A stretch of 64,000 bases of DNA from Paenibacillus tyrphae (GCF_024158745.1 NZ_JAMZAW010000019.1:110752-174751), one strand, 5' to 3'. Shown: positions 54,017-63,971, counted from the first letter of the stretch. Numbers and translations: made by a program. Notes: generated from the letters alone by a model not told the origin.

Positions 54017-55357
54017 CTATGATTTGCTTCCGATACGTCCCGGCATCCATACGCCGGTCACGATCTGCATGAATTGCTTGACCTTGTACATCATGCTGAA
54101 ATAGCAGAACGCCGTCGACAGCAGGTTCGCCAAGGCCGCTCCGATCATGCCCAGGCTCGGAATCAGCAGCAGATTAAACGCTACATTCAGAACGGTAGAG
54201 ATCATTAAGATCCGGCTGGACGCGCGCTGCTGCCCGGTCATCGTCATGACCGTTCCAGATTGTCCGCAGTAGGAATGAACGAGATGGCTCAGCGACAGCA
54301 AAATGAGCGCAGTCGAGCCCGCCTTGAACTCTTCCCCGAACAAGCCCAGAATCCACTGGCCCAGCAGCAGAATCGTCAGGAAGACCAGACCGGCGAAGGC
54401 GAACCCTGATCGGCCGGACAGCGTGCATACCTTTTGCATTTGCTTCATGTCGCCCTTGGCATAGGACTCCGAAATCATCGGGGCCGCAATCATATTGATC
54501 GACGTAATCGCAAACGAAACCATCGTCGCGATCCGCACGGCTGCCGAGAAAATTCCGGACTCGCTCGTGCCGTGCATCATGCCGATCATCACGACGCTAA
54601 GCTGTCCCAGAATCAGATACATGCCCGAGTTCACCATCAAGGTCAGCGATTCCGACAGCCAATGCTTCGTTTGAAACCGATGCGGATGCCCTTTCGTATG
54701 CGGCGTTAGCTTCCGGTTAAGCACCCAGGCCCCGAACAAATACGACAGCAGCATCGACCCGACAAAGATGACCATCGCTTCGAATGCGCCGGCTTTCACG
54801 TGAAATATGACGGTGTAGGCATACAAAATGACGATGCAAAATACAGGGCGCAGCACCTTCTCCGGCAGTTGGGCAACCAGCACTTCCTTGAGCGCCAGCA
54901 GTGAGCTTTGCCTTAACGTCGCCGTCGCCATCAATGGAATGATCAGCAGTCCGGTCAAAAACGTGTAATAAAACTCGCCTCCGCTGTTCCTGTACATCAC
55001 GTAAATGACAATTCCGCTAACTCCCATCAGCACGAGCGATACAAGCAAGGTTAGCTGGTTCGCCCGGCGCAGCAAGCCTTTGACATCGCCCCACAGCTGG
55101 TCCGCCTTGTAAGAAGACACGAACCGGACAATCGCCGTATCGAAGCCGAGGTTGGCGGGAAAAGCTACAAAGGTGATGACCGTCATGACAAAAGCATAAT
55201 ATCCGTAGCTGACGACCCCGAGCAGCCTGGCCAGCACGACCTGCATCAATACGGCAAGCCCGACGCCGGCCACATTCATAATGAACGAGAGGGAGCCGCT
55301 TTTCGCGAGAATTCGGGAAACGTTCGTTTCCGTTCGATGTAACGTTGTCTGTTTCAT
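54017..55357 (-). CDS. Polysaccharide flippase (Wzx/EpsK-like)
   Basis: The 446-aa protein has about 12-14 membrane segments and the MOP-type start LSFIMNVAGVGLAVLMQVVLARLLG with YGYYAF. It should move undecaprenyl-linked repeat units to the outer face for the polymerase. The ATG at 55,357 is 60 bases from the dehydratase stop upstream; AAGAAGAAGG serves as ribosome site. Confidence 0.93.
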   Translation of the reverse strand: MKQTTLHRTETNVSRILAKSGSLSFIMNVAGVGLAVLMQVVLARLLGVVSYGYYAFVMTVITFVAFPANLGFDTAIVRFVSSYKADQLWGDVKGLLRRANQLTLLVSLVLMGVSGIVIYVMYRNSGGEFYYTFLTGLLIIPLMATATLRQSSLLALKEVLVAQLPEKVLRPVFCIVILYAYTVIFHVKAGAFEAMVIFVGSMLLSYLFGAWVLNRKLTPHTKGHPHRFQTKHWLSESLTLMVNSGMYLILGQLSVVMIGMMHGTSESGIFSAAVRIATMVSFAITSINMIAAPMISESYAKGDMKQMQKVCTLSGRSGFAFAGLVFLTILLLGQWILGLFGEEFKAGSTALILLSLSHLVHSYCGQSGTVMTMTGQQRASSRILMISTVLNVAFNLLLIPSLGMIGAALANLLSTAFCYFSMMYKVKQFMQIVTGVWMPGRIGSKS

Positions 55358-55417
55358 ACATACCTTCTTCTTCGTTAGTCTGAATCTCGGGATCGTTTCC
55401 GTTCGTTTCGGCTCCGC

Positions 55418-57247
55418 TTAGGAAACGTTGCTGTACGTAGGCACCAGATGCTTAAGCACCTCGCGGATTTCCTGCTGCCCTTTGCCAAGCACCCTCTCCA
55501 GCTTGCGGATCTCGAATTCCAGCTCCGTCCGGTTGATGTTCATCGGCTTGCCGATGAAGATCCGGTCATGCATCGTCGAGGAAATGCCTTCTTCGTTCGT
55601 TAACAGCTCCTCGTACAATTTCTCGCCTTCCCGCATGCCCGTAAATTCGATGTTGATGTCGACATTCGGCTCGAAGCCGGACAAGCGGATCAAGTCGGCC
55701 GCCAGATCGTAAATTTTCACGGGCGCGCCCATGTCCAGAATGAACACCTCGCCGCCCTTGGCAAAAGCGCCTGCCTGAATGACAAGCTGAACCGCCTCGG
55801 GAATCGTCATGAAGTAGCGCACCATCTCCGGATGGGTTACCGTCACCGGACCGCCTCGCTGAATCTGTTCCTTAAACCGGGGAATGACGCTGCCCCGGGA
55901 GCCCAGCACGTTGCCGAAGCGGACGGCGACGAACTTCGTTTGGCTCTGCTTGTCCAAGCTTTGAATGAACATCTCAGCGATCCGCTTCGTCGTCCCCATT
56001 ACGCTTGTCGGATTGACCGCCTTGTCCGTGGAGATTAAGACGAACCGCTCCGCTTGGAACAGATCGGCGCACTCGGCGACATTTTTCGTGCCGAATACGT
56101 TATTCTTGACCGCCTCGGAAGGATTTCGCTCCATCAACGGCACATGCTTATGAGCTGCCGCATGGAAAACGACCTGCGGGCGATGATGGCTGAACATCTC
56201 CTCCAGCCTCGTCCGGTCCTGCACATCGGCAATGACCGTCTCCAATTCGAGCTCCGGCGCAAGCCGACGCATCTCCATCTCAATCGTATAAATGCTGTTT
56301 TCGCCATGTCCCAGCAGCAACAGCTTCCGGGGGCGGAAAGGGGCGATCTGCCGGCACAGCTCCGAGCCGATCGAGCCGCCGGCGCCCGTAACGAGGACGA
56401 TCTTATCCTCCACGTAATTGGCAATGCCGTCCAAGTCGGTCTTGATCGGATCTCTCCCGAGCAAATCCTCCACCTGCACGTCGCGCACTTGGTTTAAAGT
56501 GGTTTTGCCTGCAATAATCTCCTGCAGATGAGGAATAATTTTCAGGCGGGCTTTCGTTTGCTTGCAAATGTTAATAATGTCCGTGATTTGCGTCTTGGAC
56601 ACCGAAGGCATCGCAATTATGACTTCGTCGATGCCGTGTTTTTCGACAATCGCCGGAATTTGTTCACGGCCGCCCAGTACAGGGAGACCGTACACTTGAA
56701 GCTTTTGCTTATAAGGATCGTCATCGACGAAAGCAAACGGCATCGTGTCGTAAGCCTCGTTGCTCTTCAGCTCCTTGGCAAACAGCGTTCCGCAGCTGCC
56801 CGCTCCGACGATGAGCGCCTTCTTCGGTTCGTCTGCCCCTTGCCGCTTGCTGCCGAACTTGTCGCAGAACACTCTCCATACGAACCTGCTTCCGCCGAGC
56901 AGCAGCAGCATCGTTTCGGCGGTATGCAGGGCTATCGTGAACGAAACCGGCTGGGCCGAGATCGCATTCGTCGCCAAGTAGGACACCAAGCCGCTGACCG
57001 CCACCGTTTTCGTCATCGAAATCAGCTCGCCGACACTCGCGTACTGCCAGATCCGATTGTACAGCTTGAAGAAAAACATAAACGCCGTGCTGACGATGGA
57101 AGAAATCGTCGCATACAGCAGCCACAGCTGCATCTGATCGGCTGGAATGGAGCTTTTATACGAGAAGTAAAAGGCAAAGTAGACGCTAAGCCATACCATA
57201 CCGAGATCGATTGCGACCAAAATCCCCGTTCTTTTGGAATAATTCAT
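55418..57247 (-). CDS. UDP-GlcNAc 4,6-dehydratase-like membrane protein (EpsC/PglF/WbpM type)
   Basis: The 609-aa protein has four N-terminal membrane helices (about 10-115), a first Rossmann domain (LIVGAGSCGTLFAKEL) and a catalytic SDR domain with VLVTGAGGSIGSEL, TDKAVNPTSVMGTTKR and an Met in place of the classic catalytic Tyr, which is typical of this dehydratase clade. It makes the 4-keto-6-deoxy sugar used by the aminotransferase and acetyltransferase. ATG 57,247 follows GGGAGGA. Confidence 0.93.
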   Translation of the reverse strand: MNYSKRTGILVAIDLGMVWLSVYFAFYFSYKSSIPADQMQLWLLYATISSIVSTAFMFFFKLYNRIWQYASVGELISMTKTVAVSGLVSYLATNAISAQPVSFTIALHTAETMLLLLGGSRFVWRVFCDKFGSKRQGADEPKKALIVGAGSCGTLFAKELKSNEAYDTMPFAFVDDDPYKQKLQVYGLPVLGGREQIPAIVEKHGIDEVIIAMPSVSKTQITDIINICKQTKARLKIIPHLQEIIAGKTTLNQVRDVQVEDLLGRDPIKTDLDGIANYVEDKIVLVTGAGGSIGSELCRQIAPFRPRKLLLLGHGENSIYTIEMEMRRLAPELELETVIADVQDRTRLEEMFSHHRPQVVFHAAAHKHVPLMERNPSEAVKNNVFGTKNVAECADLFQAERFVLISTDKAVNPTSVMGTTKRIAEMFIQSLDKQSQTKFVAVRFGNVLGSRGSVIPRFKEQIQRGGPVTVTHPEMVRYFMTIPEAVQLVIQAGAFAKGGEVFILDMGAPVKIYDLAADLIRLSGFEPNVDINIEFTGMREGEKLYEELLTNEEGISSTMHDRIFIGKPMNINRTELEFEIRKLERVLGKGQQEIREVLKHLVPTYSNVS

Positions 57248-57267
57248 CGTTCTTCCTCCCACAGGTT

Positions 57268-57948
57268 TTATTCGTTGCCGTAGTAATAATACGCATTGCC
57301 GGATGGCCGGGCGATTCGGTTCAGCACAACGCCCAGAAGGTTGGCCTGCACTAACTCCAACGAGTTTTTCGCTTTCTGCGCCATGTCACGTTTGATTTTC
57401 CCAGAATCGATTACGAGAATGACGCCGTCGCACTTGGCCGCAATAATTTGCGCGTCGGTTACCGCTAGCACCGGAGGCGTATCGAGCAGGACGATGTCAT
57501 ATTGCCGTTTCAGCTCCTCCAGGAGCCCGGTCATTTTTTGCGAAGCAAGAATCTCCGACGGATTCGGCGGAATAGAGCCCGAGGTCATCACCTCCAGGTT
57601 CGGGACATCCGTTACTTTGACGGCCATGTCCAGCGTACATTGAGAGGTAAGCACATCCGTCAGTCCGTAACGGTTGGATAGATGGAACGTATGATGCGCC
57701 GTCGGCTTGCGCAGGTCGGCATCGATCAGCAGCACCTTCTTATTTGATTGAGCATATACGACCGCCAAATTATTGATTGTCGTCGATTTCCCCTCCATCG
57801 GACCGGAAGACGTAACCATTAATGTCCGGTACACCCGGTCAACGGATGAAAACTGGATATTCGTGCGCAGCGTCCGATACGACTCGGAGATTGGCGATTT
57901 CGGATGACTGTGCGCAATGACGGGACGCCGCTTAGCGGACTTGGACAT
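57268..57948 (-). CDS. Polysaccharide-associated tyrosine kinase (YwqD/CpsD type)
   Basis: The 226-aa BY-kinase has Walker A SSGPMEGKSTT, Walker A' LLIDADLRKPT, Walker B IVLLDTPPV and a C-terminal tyrosine cluster (NAYYYYGNE) for autophosphorylation. It needs the neighbouring YveK-like protein as membrane activator and is reversed by the YwqE-like phosphatase. ATG 57,948 is used, though a GTG at 57,960 close to AAAGG is possible. It overlaps the activator gene. Confidence 0.93.
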   Translation of the reverse strand: MSKSAKRRPVIAHSHPKSPISESYRTLRTNIQFSSVDRVYRTLMVTSSGPMEGKSTTINNLAVVYAQSNKKVLLIDADLRKPTAHHTFHLSNRYGLTDVLTSQCTLDMAVKVTDVPNLEVMTSGSIPPNPSEILASQKMTGLLEELKRQYDIVLLDTPPVLAVTDAQIIAAKCDGVILVIDSGKIKRDMAQKAKNSLELVQANLLGVVLNRIARPSGNAYYYYGNE

Positions 57949-58693
57949 TGGATAGTTCACCGACCTTTCGCTCGGAAGACATGGAGCCTTTATTCGTCTC
58001 CAGATCCTGTTCGTCGATTTTGGTAATTAAAGCAAGCGTCGGCAAGCCCAGATAGCGTTGGACGTCCTCTTCCGTTTTGACCGTATCGTCCATATATTCC
58101 AGTAAAAAGACGAGCCCTACGGAAAGCATAAGCGAAGCGAGAAAACCGAGCGCGATATTCAATAACGGGTCCGGTTTAATGGGACGGGGCTGCTTGGCCG
58201 GATCGGCTTGGTTCAACAAAATCACATTATCGACCTTCATGATTTTCGGAATTTGGCTTTGGAACACCTGGAACACGGCATTGACAATATGGGCCGCCTT
58301 CTCGTAGGACGAATCTTGAATCGAGATGGTGAGCACCTGGGTTTCATTTACCGAGCTCAGCTTGATCTTGTTGATCAATTGCTCGGAGGTCATGCCGAAA
58401 TCGGGATGCTCCTTCGCCACAATGTCCATAATGGCCGGGGTCTTAATAATTTCCTTGTAAGTCGTGACAAGTGAAATATTCGTATTGACGGAATTTAAGT
58501 CCAATTTCACAACACCGGCTTGATCGGGCGATGAGTTAATAATCAGCTTCGTCGAAGCTTCATACACGGGCTTCATGAAAAAATAGCTCACGATACCGGC
58601 AGCCGTACAACTAATCGCGACGATGAGAACAATCAGCCATAGACGTTTGCGCAACACGCTCATCACCGCTTTTAAATCGAAATCCATGGTCAC
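57932..58693 (-). CDS. Wzz/YveK-like chain-length and kinase-activator protein
   Basis: The 253-aa protein has two membrane helices (about 18-38 and 170-190) flanking a helical extracytoplasmic domain with VYEASTKLIINSS, the Wzz family feature, and a proline-rich segment before the second helix (QPRPIKPDPLLN). The C-terminal cytosolic tail activates the BY-kinase. GTG 58,693 is 11 bases from GAGG; ATG 58,687 is an alternative. Confidence 0.92.
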   Translation of the reverse strand: MTMDFDLKAVMSVLRKRLWLIVLIVAISCTAAGIVSYFFMKPVYEASTKLIINSSPDQAGVVKLDLNSVNTNISLVTTYKEIIKTPAIMDIVAKEHPDFGMTSEQLINKIKLSSVNETQVLTISIQDSSYEKAAHIVNAVFQVFQSQIPKIMKVDNVILLNQADPAKQPRPIKPDPLLNIALGFLASLMLSVGLVFLLEYMDDTVKTEEDVQRYLGLPTLALITKIDEQDLETNKGSMSSERKVGELSNVQVR

Positions 58694-58741
58694 GTTATAA
58701 ATAGCCTCGCTTTCGTTTGGTGTGATTTTCCCTATTGTTCT

Positions 58742-59539
58742 TTATAACGAACGATTCCTCCTAAAAAAACGCGGTAATTGGGTAAAGAAAAAGCTCTTTC
58801 GAACTTGCCGAACCGGCCTCCAAACATCAAAGCTCCGGTCCTGGACCAAGGATTTCGCATTATGCTGGTAATACTTCACATAATCACCTCCGAGCTTTTC
58901 AGTCACGATGCCATAGGCCCGCTGCAAATGAAACGGGCGGCGAACGGCATCATGGGCATCCGACGCGATAAAATGCACCAGATTTCTTCGGCATAGCTCT
59001 AAAGCAACCGAACGGACCTGAGGTCCGAAATAACCGGTTATGGAATGGGAAGTCACTTGCGCGAGAGCCCCGTGCTCTATCAGCTTCAGCAGCTTGTCCG
59101 GCTGCTCCGCGATTTCCTTGTTGCGTTCCGGATGGGCGATGACCGCCGTCAGATTTCGAATCGACAGCTCATGAAGGATCTCCTCGACCCGTTCCGGAAG
59201 CCTGGACGACGGAAATTCGATCAAGATGTAGGACGACCCGTTCAGAGTCAATAATTGATTAGCATAAAAATCGTCAAGCCACTGCGGGTGAGTATGAATC
59301 TCTTGACCGCTGCAAATCGTTAAAGGGATTTGGTGCCGCACGAGCTGCTCCTGCAAAAACGACACCGCCGTTTCGACAGTTTGTGCAGGATTACAGTAGC
59401 TGCCCTTTCGATGATGAGGCGTGGCGACGATCGTCGAAATCCCTTCCTGAACGGCCAATCGAGCGAGCTCAAGCGACTGCTCCAGGCTGGCAGGACCATC
59501 ATCCAAACCATGAAGAACGTGACTATGTATGTCGATCAA
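58742..59539 (-). CDS. Tyrosine-protein phosphatase (YwqE/CpsB, PHP superfamily)
   Basis: The 265-aa metal-dependent phosphatase has MIDIHSHVLHGLDDGP, STIVATPHHRKG, SGQEIHTH and FIASDAHDAVRR, the four His/Asp metal-binding motifs of the PHP-type CpsB family, all present. It dephosphorylates the YwqD-like kinase. The start is TTG 59,539, 9 bases from GGGAGGA. It is the first gene of the polysaccharide operon. Confidence 0.93.
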   Translation of the reverse strand: MIDIHSHVLHGLDDGPASLEQSLELARLAVQEGISTIVATPHHRKGSYCNPAQTVETAVSFLQEQLVRHQIPLTICSGQEIHTHPQWLDDFYANQLLTLNGSSYILIEFPSSRLPERVEEILHELSIRNLTAVIAHPERNKEIAEQPDKLLKLIEHGALAQVTSHSITGYFGPQVRSVALELCRRNLVHFIASDAHDAVRRPFHLQRAYGIVTEKLGGDYVKYYQHNAKSLVQDRSFDVWRPVRQVRKSFFFTQLPRFFRRNRSL

Positions 59540-60062
59540 TGTCTGCTTCCTCCCGCTTATCCCGACTATATAAATTATGGCACATTTTCAAAACGAACGA
59601 TGAGGGAACAGAGTTGTGTATTTGATTAGTTAAAAATGATTATTTTTCAATTATGGGTACAGGATTTAACAGGCACTTAATGTAATAAAAGATACAATTT
59701 AAAAAAGGTTTTAGCCATTAAATGTAACGTATTGCATAAACTTTATTCAATATATACATAAATTTACATTCATAGTTTTTTAAAGAATGAAAGCGCTTTT
59801 GTTTTTCATGAAAATGGAGAAAAGCTCTTTCATTAAAAGGCCTCGTGAGGATTTTTAAAAAAATGTGATCTCCACCCTTTTGGGTATATTTGGAATACAA
59901 AATTTGGTCGATTTTGGGACTTTGGATTGACTACAGGTAAAAACACCCAATAGATTGGGCAAATTGGAAAAAACTAAGCCTACTCACTCCTCCCTGTAAA
60001 ACGAACTATGTCTGGGTCATTGAACACATTTTTCGCTTCCCCCAAGGCCCAGAAATAGGAAA
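59540..60062 (-). promoter_or_regulatory. AT-rich leader region of the polysaccharide operon
   Basis: The 520-base gap between the GHL10 gene terminator and the phosphatase gene has no credible gene; it is far more AT-rich than its surroundings. It holds a cre-like site at 59,788-59,801 and a possible promoter: TTTTGA, 17 bases, TATAGT (59,565-59,593), which would give a leader of only about 15-20 bases. No riboswitch class was recognised. Regulators of matrix genes could bind here. Confidence 0.5.
59788..59801. promoter_or_regulatory. cre-like catabolite-control site
   Basis: TGAAAGCGCTTTTG matches the CcpA consensus TGWAANCGNTNWCA at 12 of 14 positions, within the operon's upstream gap. 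Confidence 0.45.
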
Positions 60063-60090
60063 GGCACCCAGCTCTTGAATGCCGGATGCC
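60063..60090 (-). terminator. Terminator of the GHL10 glycosidase gene
   Basis: On the minus strand GGCATCC pairs with GGGTGCC with one wobble, followed by TTTCC. It lies just after the stop codon. Confidence 0.65.
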
Positions 60091-60098
60091 CTCGATTT

Positions 60099-63000
60099 TC
60101 AGTTTAAAGCTTGCGCCAAACGAATAAGCAAATCCCCGAGCTCTGCCGGTATTTTCTTTCCGCTTAATGCCGAAACTTCGTGGATATAGGCTTGAATTTG
60201 CTTATGCTCCAGCTTTTTCACCAACGAATTGACTACGCCGTGGCCGCCCGGTCCTGTCACCAATTGGCGCGTCACGTTCGCAAGGCTCCCATAGGTAACC
60301 TGTACCGTATACGTTGCAGCGGTGACCGTCGTATGGCCCGCTTGATCCTGGGCCGTGGCCGTCACGGTGCCTGTGCCAAGCGGGAGATTATATCCCGGCT
60401 GATCGACCAACGGTCCTCCACAAGAACTGTACACGACACCGGATACCGTATCCGTGGCCGTACAAACAACCAATACCCGTTGATCAACCGTATAACTGCC
60501 TGCACCGGTCCACTGTATAACCGGCGGCGTTTTGTCGATGGAGATGACAACCGATTGCAGCAGTTCCGTATTGCCCGCTTTATCGGTTGAACGGAACGAT
60601 ACCGTGTGCGCGCCTTCCTTGTTTATGAGCAGCGGGTCCCGGTATAGCTGCCATTGGCTTCCGCCGCTCAGGCTGTATTCCGTCCGTTCGATGCCCGACT
60701 GCTCGTCTGCCGCCGTCAGCTTTAGCTTCACGTCGGATATAAACCAGCCGTCCCGCCGCTCTCCTTCCAGCGTCGCCGTCGTGACAGGCGCTTCCCGGTC
60801 TGTCTGGTTGGTCACCGTTATTTTGTTGCTAGCTGCGCTCTCGTTATGCAATCTGTCGCTGGCTGTGACCACATAAGTATACGTTTTTCCGTCAGCCGTT
60901 ATCGGGTCTACGATCTTCTGCGTGACGGCATCTCCAACTTTGCGTACCGATGCGACAATCGCCTCGGGATGCTCCAGTCCGGGGACTTCCTTCCCCTCAA
61001 AGCGGTAAACCACATAATAGGCCTCATCCCGTGAACCGCCGCCTTCCCAGGTCAGCTCCACTCCGCTCTCTTGCCGTACGGCAGCTTGCAGAACCGGCGC
61101 TGCAGGCGCCTGCGCATCCAGCCAAGGCATAGCGGGTATGAGCGCCCGATGCGGGTACAAGTCTTGCTTCAGGCGGTTTCCGAACCCGAGCGGGTTGGCA
61201 AGCAAATCTTTGGCCGAGAAAAACATACTGCCGCGAACCGTTTCAAAGTTGCGGTTAAACACAAGCTGGTTGGGCAGTTCGTCCGGCTTCTGCCATGCCG
61301 GGTCCGCCGAGCCGATCCGGTAAGGCGCCTGCCCGATGTACAGGTGAACGTTCTTCCCTTGCGTTTCTTTGGTCCACCAATCGATCAGCTTCTCGTAGGC
61401 GGCCGGCGAATAGCCGAAGTTCCAATAAATTTGCGGAGTAATATAATCCAGCCAGCCTTGCTGTATCCAAGTTCTCGTGTCCGCGTACAAATCGTCATAA
61501 TTCCGCAGCCCGTTCGTGTCGGAGCCTGTCGGGTCATCCGCTTTGTTTCTCCATATTCCGAAAGGACTAATCCCGAATTTGACATGACTTTTTTCACGGT
61601 GGATGGCCGAGCTTAACTGCTGAACCAGTCCATTGACATTGTTTCTCCGCCAATCGGCCTTATTGCCGAATTGTCCCCCGTATTGCCGATACGTGTCTTC
61701 ATCGGGAAAATCGACGCCGGCTGCAGGATATGGATAAAAATAGTCATCCATATGAACTCCGTCGATGTCGTAGTTTTTCACCACTTCAAGCACGCTTCCG
61801 ATGACAAAATCTTTCACCGCCGGAATCCCGGGATTATATAACAGCCTTCCTCCATAGGCAACGGTCCAATCCGGATGCTGCCGGGCCGGATGGTCCGCCA
61901 CCAGCTTATCGATCCGGTCCTGCATGCTAACCCGGTAAGGATTGAACCAGGCATGAAACTCCAAGTTCCGCTTATGAGTTTCCTCGACCATAAAAGCCAA
62001 AGGATCGTACCCGGGATCCTTGCCTTGAACGCCGGTCAGCCACTCCGACCATGGTCCGTATTTCGACGGATAGAACGCATCGGCCGTCGGCTTCACCTGC
62101 ACGATCACGGCGTTCATCCCAAGGGCCTGAAGCTCATCCAGCATCCGGGCAAAATCGCGCTTCTGCTCCTCGGGCGTCACGACTCCCTTTTTCGGCCAAT
62201 CGATATTTTCCACCGAGGCAATCCAAGCGGCTCTCAGCTCCCGTTTCGGCATCGCGGCCGGTTGGTTGACGACGAGCATTTTATCGCTGGATTTCCCCCC
62301 GTAGCTAGCCGTAATTCGCGTGGCTCCTACTTTCAATGCCGTTACAGAACCATTAGAATCGATCCGCGCTATATCGGAATTGCTGCTCTTATAGGTCGAA
62401 CTGCCTGTAACGTCGACCGGTTCGTTCATTAATGAATAGGTAGCGCTTACTTTGGCTTGCTGCGTTTGTCCTACGTTCATCGCCTTCATTTCGGCCAGCT
62501 CGATTTTTTGCAAAATGGGCACCGGCTTTTTCACCGTAAGCGTGTAGCTCGAAGTCTGGCCGCCGAAGCTTGCCGTAATTACGGCTTCCCCATCCTTCAT
62601 CGCCTTGAGCTTCCCGGTCGTGTCGATTGCCGCTACCTCAGGATTGCTGCTTTGGTAGGAAACGCCGCTGACGATCTCTATAGGCTCGCTATTGGAAGGA
62701 TACGCGGCAAATACCTTAACCGTATCGCTATCTCCCACCGTCAGCGTGCCGGATGCCGATAGCTCAATGCTTCGCGGCATCGGAGTCTCCGCCGTTACCG
62801 TCAAGGAGAACAGAGCCTGCGGTGCGTTAGTCGCTGTGGCCGAGATCATTGTCGTCCCGGGCTGCAGCGCCCTGACCAGACCGGACTCGTCGATCGCCGC
62901 TATGGTTGGATCGCTGCTCGCATAGACGATTCCACCCGTAACTTCAACCGGCTCCGGACTCCCGCTATACGTTCCGTACACCTTAGCCTGCAAGGTATCA

Positions 63001-63695
63001 CCGCTTTTCATCGGCGCCAAGCCGCGCAAATCCAGCGCATACATACTGAAGTCGGCATAAAAAGCACTCAGCCGGTCAAAATACAAGGTGCCCCCGTTTT
63101 TATTATTATCATTGGTTTCGACGATATAGATTTGGTTTAGCTTCATGGGCAGCTCCATCCCCGCAGGAACGGATGCCGTGACGTATTTCCAACCTATCCA
63201 ATTTAACCCGCCGCTTCCCGTAAAATCGGTTGTCGTCTTTTTGCCGGAAGCATCTTGAAGCTGGGCACGCAGCCAGTGATTATTTCCGTCCCCGTATACC
63301 CACATGCCGAGCTTTTGGGGGGAACCTTCCAGTGTACGTCCTGCAGAGCCATCGGCGTCCTTCAAATTAATATAGGCCGCAGAGGTACCGAGAGTCCCGG
63401 TAAATTCATAAGCAAGCACTCCGGAGCGGTATCCGTTTCTTACGGGCCCCGGTCTTCCGGACATGGTCAAGGTGACCGCATTCGCCCTGACCGAAGAGGC
63501 ATAAAGGTTCGCCTCGTTCTCGAAATCCTCGATCGATACGGAAGAGCTAGAAATCAGAGACGTGGCTTCGTTTTTCTCTTCCGCATAAGCAACATTATTA
63601 TCCCCAAGAACTGCAGGAAACATCATATTAACGAGCAATAAAATGATTATGTAAGCGATTGCATTTTTGATTATAAAAAAGCTTTTGCTTTCCAT
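60099..63695 (-). CDS. Large secreted GHL10 (YngK-like) glycoside hydrolase with Ig-like repeats
   Basis: The 1,198-aa exported protein has a signal peptide (about 1-40), a beta-sandwich carbohydrate-binding-like domain (55-215), three BIG2-type Ig repeats (about 225-480, each with the pattern YxSSxxxIAxID...G), a GHL10/DUF187 catalytic-like barrel (about 490-800: AAWIASVENIDWPKKG, FHAWFNPYRVS, DGVHMDDYFYPYP, ITPQIYWNFG), an FN3-like domain (830-935), further Ig-like domains (940-1110) and a FIMAH-like helical C-terminus (VVNSLVKKLEHKQIQAYIHEVSALSG). GHL10 proteins are thought to cleave hexosaminoglycan-type polymers. It sits beside the polysaccharide operon, so its substrate may be that polymer. 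ATG follows GGAGGGG. Confidence 0.9.
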   Translation of the reverse strand: MESKSFFIIKNAIAYIIILLLVNMMFPAVLGDNNVAYAEEKNEATSLISSSSVSIEDFENEANLYASSVRANAVTLTMSGRPGPVRNGYRSGVLAYEFTGTLGTSAAYINLKDADGSAGRTLEGSPQKLGMWVYGDGNNHWLRAQLQDASGKKTTTDFTGSGGLNWIGWKYVTASVPAGMELPMKLNQIYIVETNDNNKNGGTLYFDRLSAFYADFSMYALDLRGLAPMKSGDTLQAKVYGTYSGSPEPVEVTGGIVYASSDPTIAAIDESGLVRALQPGTTMISATATNAPQALFSLTVTAETPMPRSIELSASGTLTVGDSDTVKVFAAYPSNSEPIEIVSGVSYQSSNPEVAAIDTTGKLKAMKDGEAVITASFGGQTSSYTLTVKKPVPILQKIELAEMKAMNVGQTQQAKVSATYSLMNEPVDVTGSSTYKSSNSDIARIDSNGSVTALKVGATRITASYGGKSSDKMLVVNQPAAMPKRELRAAWIASVENIDWPKKGVVTPEEQKRDFARMLDELQALGMNAVIVQVKPTADAFYPSKYGPWSEWLTGVQGKDPGYDPLAFMVEETHKRNLEFHAWFNPYRVSMQDRIDKLVADHPARQHPDWTVAYGGRLLYNPGIPAVKDFVIGSVLEVVKNYDIDGVHMDDYFYPYPAAGVDFPDEDTYRQYGGQFGNKADWRRNNVNGLVQQLSSAIHREKSHVKFGISPFGIWRNKADDPTGSDTNGLRNYDDLYADTRTWIQQGWLDYITPQIYWNFGYSPAAYEKLIDWWTKETQGKNVHLYIGQAPYRIGSADPAWQKPDELPNQLVFNRNFETVRGSMFFSAKDLLANPLGFGNRLKQDLYPHRALIPAMPWLDAQAPAAPVLQAAVRQESGVELTWEGGGSRDEAYYVVYRFEGKEVPGLEHPEAIVASVRKVGDAVTQKIVDPITADGKTYTYVVTASDRLHNESAASNKITVTNQTDREAPVTTATLEGERRDGWFISDVKLKLTAADEQSGIERTEYSLSGGSQWQLYRDPLLINKEGAHTVSFRSTDKAGNTELLQSVVISIDKTPPVIQWTGAGSYTVDQRVLVVCTATDTVSGVVYSSCGGPLVDQPGYNLPLGTGTVTATAQDQAGHTTVTAATYTVQVTYGSLANVTRQLVTGPGGHGVVNSLVKKLEHKQIQAYIHEVSALSGKKIPAELGDLLIRLAQALN

Positions 63696-63854
63696 CGAAT
63701 CCCCTCCGCAGCCTGATAATGAATCGTAATTCCTTGCTATTACCGAGTTTCTTTTTTGACCAGCTCTGCATCTCCCTCTTCCTATGTAATGTTCGCGTCA
63801 AGTTTTAGTAAACAAAGTGACTTCCACATAATGACAACCGATCAATCACAACTC

Positions 63855-63883
63855 ATTATAGACGCTCAGAAAAATAATTTCAA
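63855..63883 (-). promoter_or_regulatory. Sigma-A promoter of the GHL10 gene
   Basis: TTGAAA (63,878-63,883), 17-base spacer, TATAAT (63,855-63,860) on the minus strand, about 155 bases upstream of the start codon. The long 5' leader holds no recognised riboswitch. Confidence 0.8.
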
Positions 63884-63971
63884 TAAATTTATTTATCGTA
63901 AAATTTTATTTCAAAGTACATGAAACGTGCTTTCGATAATCTTTTGCTACGGCTAAAAGAAAACACAAAAA

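Noticed and set aside
59718..59900. 60-codon AT-rich minus-strand frame in the gap before the polysaccharide operon
   Set aside because: No ribosome site, atypical base composition and no sensible protein pattern; chance frame in AT-rich DNA.
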